Shown here: piece after piece, positions 59,889-64,000 of the stretch | How positions within the stretch are numbered: position 1 is the first letter of the stretch | How the letters are laid out: every line of letters begins with the position of its first letter | NCBI RefSeq assembly: GCF_003054965.1 | Contig: NZ_MIES01000033.1 | Location: forward strand, 434,001-498,000 | Reading direction: 5' to 3' | Source: Saccharospirillum sp. MSK14-1 | GTDB lineage: Bacteria; Pseudomonadota; Gammaproteobacteria; Pseudomonadales; Natronospirillaceae | Length of the DNA stretch: 64,000 bases | The notes under the pieces: generated by a model | Seen by the model: only the letters and a program-made list of their open reading frames with translations | The model's database searches: none | Told to the model about the DNA's origin: nothing | Translations under genes and position numbers: made by a program

Positions 59889-62588
59889 ATGGCTGCGCTC
59901 TCCAAGCTGTTCAATAACAAGAACGATTCGAACACCCAGGCTAAATCCACCTCGGCCACGCCCGATCCAGCCGAGCCGACTGAGCTGGCACAACGCAGCC
60001 ACAGTCAGGATCGCCGCCAACGACAGGCCGCGCTGGCGGAACTGGCGAACCGACTCGACGATGGCCGGCTCGACAACGCGGAACTGGAACATCTGCCGCT
60101 GACCGAGCTCGATCAGCTTGCACTGCAGTTGCAACACCAGGCTGATGTCGAGGGGCTCTCTGAGCACCATTGTTACGCCCTGGCGCTGGAAGGGTTTTCC
60201 GCTCAGGTGCGTAATGCCGCGGCTGAGCGGTTAACCGACAGCCAACAACTGGAAGCGTTGGCGCGCGCAGCCAAAGGGCACGATAAAGCGGTGTATCGCA
60301 TCGCCCGTGACAAACTCGACGCCCAGCGCGCCCGCGTTCGCGAACACCAGGCCGAACAGGCGCAGGCGCATCATCTGGTCGAGCGAATGGAGCGCCACGC
60401 TCAAGCGACACTGGATCCGCTCTATGCAGGCAAACTGACCGCTTTCCAGGATCAGTGGCAGCAGTGTCGGCAACATGCCGACGAACACTGGCAGCAACGC
60501 TTTGAACACGCCTGGCAAACCGCCCAGGCGCGCATACAACCCTCGAGCGAAACGACCCAAACCGACGCCACCGACCCCACCGACACCCAAGAGGCGACGG
60601 ACGAACCGAACAAAATCGACCCAAACCGTGAAATGATTGTGGCTCGCCTTGTCGAGGAACTGCGTGAGCGTACCGATGCGCTGGATATCGACGAGGAAGC
60701 TCTGCGCGATGCTCAGCATTTTCTGACCGACCAGCAACATCAATGGCGTGAAACGGAACAGCTAACACGACCGGGGAAATCGGAAGAGCGGGCGTTCCAT
60801 CGGCTGTGCACGGCGTTTGAAACGGCGCTGTCGCATCAGGCGTCCATCAGCCAGCGCTTTGGGCCAATGCCAGCCCTGCTGGACCGTTTGGAAACCTCGC
60901 CGGAAACCATGAACGCCGAAGCGCAGGCGCTGGATGAATGGCTGCACGAACTCGACTGGCCTGAAGACTCACCGGCACCGCAGCTCAAAGCCCGCGTGGA
61001 ACAAGCCCTGGCGCGTCATCATGATCAACTGGCCGAACACCATCAGGCTGAAGTGCAGGCGGTCCGACATGCACGGGCGTTGATGCGTCGTTGTATGGCA
61101 GCCGTGAACGAAGGCCACCTGCGCCGCGCCTCCGGTTTGCTGCACGGCGTCGAGGACGAACTGGCGCGCCTGACCCAGGTGGCGCATCCCGGATTGTTTC
61201 GTCAATTGGAGGAGACACGGGCCGCGGTTGAGCAATTGCGCGACTGGCAGAGCTTTGCCGTGCAGCCCAAAAAAGAAGCGCTGATCGAGCGCATGCGTAC
61301 CCTGATCGGTCAATCCATGGACCCACAGGATCGCGCACGAACCATTCGCACCCTGCAGGATGAATGGCGTCAGCTCAGCCGAGGTTTGCAAAATCAGCAT
61401 CAGGAATTGTGGGAGACCTTTCATGCCTTGGCGCAGCAGGCGTATGAACCCTGCCGTGAATACTTTAACGAGCAAAGCAAACTGCGCAGCCTGAACTTGC
61501 AAAAACGGCGCGAATTGGTGGAGCAGCTCAAACAATACGAAGCGCTGATTCGCAGCAGCGCCGTGGACATCAAAGAGCTCGATCAGGTGATGAACATGGC
61601 GCGTCAGGAGTGGCGTCGGTTTTCTCCGGTCGAACGCGCCGCCAATAAGGGCGTGCAAAAAGCCTTCGACGCGGTCATCAAACGACTGCGTCATCAATTA
61701 CAGGATGAACAGGGCGATTTTCGTCGTGCTAAAGAAGCCATCATTGAACGCGCTCGCACGCTACTGGATGAAACCGACACGCGCAAAGCCACCGAAGCGG
61801 CCAAACGTTTGCAAAAAGAATGGCAGCAAGTCGGCACCTTGGCGCGTCGCGATGAACAACAGTTGTGGAAGGCTTTCCGAGTAGTGTGCGACGAATTATT
61901 TGAGCGCCGGGGTCAGCAGGTAGAGGCGTTCAAAGCTGAGTTGGATGACCATCGACGTCAGGCCGACGCGTTGATTGAACAATTGGAGGCGCTGTCCAAA
62001 GCCGATCAACCATTGGCAGAGAAGTCTCAGGCTGATGCGCTTAAAGCGCAATTTCGGGGGTTGGGTGCGCTGCCCAAAACGCAACAAAAAACATTGCAGG
62101 AACGCTTTAACAAAGCCCAGAAACAGTTCGATGCCGCCTGTCGTGGGCAAAAACGTCACAATAAAGATCAGCACTGGCAAGCATTAATCGATTGGGTCTC
62201 GCGTGCACGCTTTGAAGACAGTAACGATGACGCTTTGCTCGACGCATTCCGGGCCATGTCGCTGCCATCTGGTGCCGATCGCCTGGCGGATCAGCTAAGC
62301 GTGTGGCGGCAGCCGGCGACGTCACAGGCGCGGGATCAACTTCATCGCCAGACGGTAGAGCTCGAAGCCTTGGCGCAAGTCGACAGTCCGGCGGATGATA
62401 AAAATCTGCGCATGGAATTGCAGGTGCAACGTCTGGCGGGTGGGTTAGGGCAGACGGTTGATCAGCAGCGTATTGATCAGACCGTGCTCGACTGGCTGGC
62501 TTGTGGCCCGGTCGCGCGTGCTGACTACGACCGCCTGGCCGTGAGAATGCAGGCGGCCCGACAAGCGTGGCTTAACGGGAAAAATTGA
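59889..62588 (+). CDS. DUF349 domain-containing protein
   Basis: An 899-residue, highly charged, almost wholly alpha-helical cytoplasmic protein with DUF349 repeats in its second half (for example WRRFSPVERAANKGVQKAF, LQKEWQQVGTLARRDEQQLW and LQDEWRQLSRGLQNQHQEL, each with the W-x-G/W-x-R-x pattern). A Thr/Asp-rich low-complexity linker lies at about residues 218-245. Proteins of this family are widespread in gammaproteobacteria; the function is not known. AGGTAAGG precedes the ATG at 59889. Confidence 0.85.
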   Translation: MAALSKLFNNKNDSNTQAKSTSATPDPAEPTELAQRSHSQDRRQRQAALAELANRLDDGRLDNAELEHLPLTELDQLALQLQHQADVEGLSEHHCYALALEGFSAQVRNAAAERLTDSQQLEALARAAKGHDKAVYRIARDKLDAQRARVREHQAEQAQAHHLVERMERHAQATLDPLYAGKLTAFQDQWQQCRQHADEHWQQRFEHAWQTAQARIQPSSETTQTDATDPTDTQEATDEPNKIDPNREMIVARLVEELRERTDALDIDEEALRDAQHFLTDQQHQWRETEQLTRPGKSEERAFHRLCTAFETALSHQASISQRFGPMPALLDRLETSPETMNAEAQALDEWLHELDWPEDSPAPQLKARVEQALARHHDQLAEHHQAEVQAVRHARALMRRCMAAVNEGHLRRASGLLHGVEDELARLTQVAHPGLFRQLEETRAAVEQLRDWQSFAVQPKKEALIERMRTLIGQSMDPQDRARTIRTLQDEWRQLSRGLQNQHQELWETFHALAQQAYEPCREYFNEQSKLRSLNLQKRRELVEQLKQYEALIRSSAVDIKELDQVMNMARQEWRRFSPVERAANKGVQKAFDAVIKRLRHQLQDEQGDFRRAKEAIIERARTLLDETDTRKATEAAKRLQKEWQQVGTLARRDEQQLWKAFRVVCDELFERRGQQVEAFKAELDDHRRQADALIEQLEALSKADQPLAEKSQADALKAQFRGLGALPKTQQKTLQERFNKAQKQFDAACRGQKRHNKDQHWQALIDWVSRARFEDSNDDALLDAFRAMSLPSGADRLADQLSVWRQPATSQARDQLHRQTVELEALAQVDSPADDKNLRMELQVQRLAGGLGQTVDQQRIDQTVLDWLACGPVARADYDRLAVRMQAARQAWLNGKN

Positions 62589-62607
62589 AAAAAATCAAAA
62601 AGTTAGT

Positions 62608-62636
62608 TGACACTACAACACCTCGTCATTAGTATT
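62608..62636 (+). promoter_or_regulatory. sigma-70 promoter of the tRNA-fMet unit
   Basis: TTGACA (62608-62613), a 17-bp spacer and TAGTAT (62631-62636). Start near 62643, so the transcript includes the leader, the half-tRNA and the tRNA. Confidence 0.8.
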
Positions 62637-62642
62637 CGCAGC

Positions 62643-62688
62643 CGTTGAAGGGAGGCGCCCAGACGCCGGTTTTTAAAACCTTCACAAC

Positions 62689-62692
<4 letters not shown>
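62643..62692 (+). other. structured leader hairpin 1 of the tRNA-fMet transcript
   Basis: CGTTGAAGG near 62644 pairs with CCTTCACAACG near 62679-62689 with a 2-nt bulge. An inner GGCG...CGCC hairpin (about 62655-62667) lies between. The structure ends just before the half-tRNA copy. Confidence 0.5.
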
Positions 62693-62730
<38 letters not shown>

Positions 62731-62739
62731 CCACACCGC

Positions 62740-62770
62740 AAAAGTCGAAGGGAGTCCAACGACCTTCGGC
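62740..62770 (+). other. hairpin 2 of the tRNA-fMet leader
   Basis: AAGTCGAAGG and CCTTCGGCTT form a 10-bp stem (one G-U pair) with an 11-nt loop between the half-tRNA copy and the intact tRNA. It is a potential processing or folding element. Confidence 0.6.
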
Positions 62771-62816
62771 TTATGAGGCCGACCCAACGCGTGATCGTTA
62801 GGTATCTCAACAGTAA

Positions 62817-62900
<84 letters not shown>

Positions 62901-62908
62901 ATTAGAGG

Positions 62909-62939
62909 AAAGCCCGGCTCGAAAGAGCCGGGCTTTTTT
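62909..62939 (+). terminator. terminator of the tRNA-fMet unit
   Basis: AAAGCCCGGCTC-GAAA-GAGCCGGGCTTTTTT: a strong 12-bp stem with GAAA tetraloop and T-tract. Confidence 0.95.
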
Positions 62940-62995
62940 CGTTGTGGTTTTAGATTGCTCGCCTCAACAAGCCTGTTGGCATTTTTCATATTTAT

Positions 62996-63014
62996 AAGAA
63001 TGCTTATCAATTGT
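62996..63014. promoter_or_regulatory. probable Fur box
   Basis: AAGAATGCTTATCAATTGT; its core AATGCTTATCAAT matches AATGATAATCATT at 10 of 13 positions. It overlaps the -35 hexamer of the next promoter and precedes an iron-siderophore-binding protein gene, which fits iron-dependent repression. Confidence 0.55.
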
Positions 63015-63039
63015 TTTTGCGGTTGTGCCTCGTTATTAT
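63011..63039 (+). promoter_or_regulatory. probable sigma-70 promoter of the siderophore-binding protein
   Basis: TTGTTT (63011-63016), a 17-bp spacer and TATTAT (63034-63039). The -35 is overlapped by the Fur box. The leader to the GTG is about 120 nt. Confidence 0.5.
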
Positions 63040-63166
63040 CCGGCTCCAATCTTAGCGGTTGCCTTGGGTTTACTCCGTCTGGCAACGGCGCCATCGCTGA
63101 CTCAAGTCGACAATAACCTCAGGGTTCGATGGGTCGACTCGGCTGTTGAATCATGGAGATAACACA

Positions 63167-64000
63167 GTGCGTAACGTAATCGCTCGTTTGGGCATGACCG
63201 CGTCATTATTGGCCATGGTGACTTCCGCCCATGCCGTTGAAATTGACCACGAACTGGGCACGACCGATGTGCCGGAAAACCCCGAACGTATCGTGGTGCT
63301 TGAATACAGCTTCGTCGACAGTCTGGCAGCCGTGGGTGTGGCACCGGTCGGTATCGCCGATGACAACAGCCGTGACCGCATCGTTCAGGCTTACACCGAC
63401 ATCATTGGTGACGACTGGGTGTCTGTCGGTACCCGTAAATCACCCAGCCTGGAAATCATCGCGTCGTTGCAGCCAGACCTGATCATCGCCGATAAGAATC
63501 GTCACAGTGCCATCTACAGCTCGCTGAGCGATATTGCTCCGACGCTGGTGTTCGACAGCCTGACCGGTACTTACGATGTGGCGCTGGAATCGGCTGCGAC
63601 CATTGCTCACGCCGTTGGCCGTGATGCGCAGATGAGCGAGCGTCTGGCAGAACATCGCGCGCTGATGTCGGACTACAAAGCCCAGCTGGGCGATGTTTCC
63701 GGCTTATCGATTCAGTTTTTTATCGACAATGGCCGTGGCATTTATCTGCATTCGCCAACAAGCTATAACGGCTCGCTGCTGAGCTGGTTCGGCTTTGAAA
63801 CGGAAATGACCGCCACCGATGGCGACACCTATTCCGATGCCATTGTGCAGACCTCGCTGGAACAGCTGTCGGTGCTCAATCCTGACATTCTGGTTCGCGG
63901 CAAATACGCCGATCCGGGTTTGACCGATGAGTGGGTAGGGCAGCCGTTGTTCGACAACCTCAAGGCCATTCAGTCGGGTTGGTTGTTCGATATTGAGGCG
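63167..64000 (+). CDS. iron-siderophore ABC transporter substrate-binding protein (3' end outside window)
   Basis: The first 278 codons of a periplasmic substrate-binding protein of the FecB/FepB/FatB class. The N-terminal signal peptide (MRNVIARLGMTASLLAMVTS, cleavage after AHA at residue 23) is followed by EIDHELGTTDVPENPERIVV, the typical helical-backbone binding-protein start, then ASLQPDLIIADKNRHSAIYS. The start is GTG at 63167, with GGAG eight bases upstream. It lies behind a Fur-box-like promoter. It probably heads an iron-uptake operon that continues past the window. Confidence 0.88.
   Translation, partial: MRNVIARLGMTASLLAMVTSAHAVEIDHELGTTDVPENPERIVVLEYSFVDSLAAVGVAPVGIADDNSRDRIVQAYTDIIGDDWVSVGTRKSPSLEIIASLQPDLIIADKNRHSAIYSSLSDIAPTLVFDSLTGTYDVALESAATIAHAVGRDAQMSERLAEHRALMSDYKAQLGDVSGLSIQFFIDNGRGIYLHSPTSYNGSLLSWFGFETEMTATDGDTYSDAIVQTSLEQLSVLNPDILVRGKYADPGLTDEWVGQPLFDNLKAIQSGWLFDIEA

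Overview
The window reads as chromosomal core sequence from a Gammaproteobacterium. The order rpsF-rpsR-membrane protein-rplI-dnaB-alr, the prkA-yeaH-spoVR trio, a Moco-riboswitch-led moa operon, mqo, class I fumarase, sbcB and a DUF349 protein together point to the Pseudomonas/Oceanospirillales side of the class. A Saccharospirillum/Reinekea-like marine or halotolerant bacterium is my best guess, by inference only. The sequence is moderately GC-rich and densely coded on both strands. I see no rRNA, prophage, insertion sequence or CRISPR array.

Layout. Bases 1-5851 hold the 3' end of an OGT-like glycosyltransferase, a glycogen operon on the minus strand (glgC-glgA-dienelactone hydrolase), a tiny membrane protein and a secreted Cys-containing protein. 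From 5905 to 9898 come a membrane-anchored protein, tRNA-Glu, a PfkB-type sugar kinase that lacks its catalytic Asp, an alpha/beta hydrolase and DUF3581. From 9900 to 13028 lies a glucosylglycerate module (glycerate kinase, HAD phosphatase, glucosyl-3-phosphoglycerate synthase) behind NtrC-like sites and a sigma-54 promoter. From 13195 to 17896 are a DUF2185 protein, a secreted polysaccharide deacetylase with a sulfurtransferase, a tRNA-Met/Gln/Gln cluster, and an ABC-F ATPase preceded by a small upstream ORF that overlaps an attenuator-like hairpin.

From 18015 to 21018 there is a sulfotransferase-like/GT4/deacetylase operon. The ribosomal and replication block runs from 21215 to 25940. It is followed by mqo, a purine permease with apt, a quinone reductase-like gene with ung, and the sigma-54-driven prkA-yeaH-spoVR operon (to 36859). 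The riboswitch and moaABCDE plus a kinase-like gene reach 40638. Minus-strand genes from 40599 to 46159 encode an acyltransferase, a MotA/MotB-like pair, and nucleoside salvage (nucleoside hydrolase, ribokinase, TauE exporter).

From 46248 to 53756 runs a tightly packed plus-strand series: HIT, GFA, a gamma-glutamyltransferase lipoprotein, an amidoligase, a C26 glutamine-amidotransferase-type hydrolase, a flippase-like membrane protein, and a fusion of a degenerate metallophosphatase domain with a GT4 glycosyltransferase. This looks like an undescribed gamma-glutamyl/envelope glycan pathway. The end of the window carries fumarase, a crotonase, BenE with a divergent XRE-cupin regulator and two palindromic operators, sbcB, a DUF349 protein, an initiator tRNA preceded by an exact copy of its own 5' half, and a Fur-box-preceded siderophore-binding protein cut by the window end.

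Most notable: (1) predicted nitrogen-starvation control of glucosylglycerate synthesis; (2) an upstream-ORF/terminator arrangement before an ABC-F gene; (3) the gamma-glutamyltransferase-amidoligase-hydrolase operon with the pseudo-phosphatase/GT4 fusion; (4) the half-tRNA leader of tRNA-fMet; (5) the PfkB paralogue lacking its catalytic Asp.
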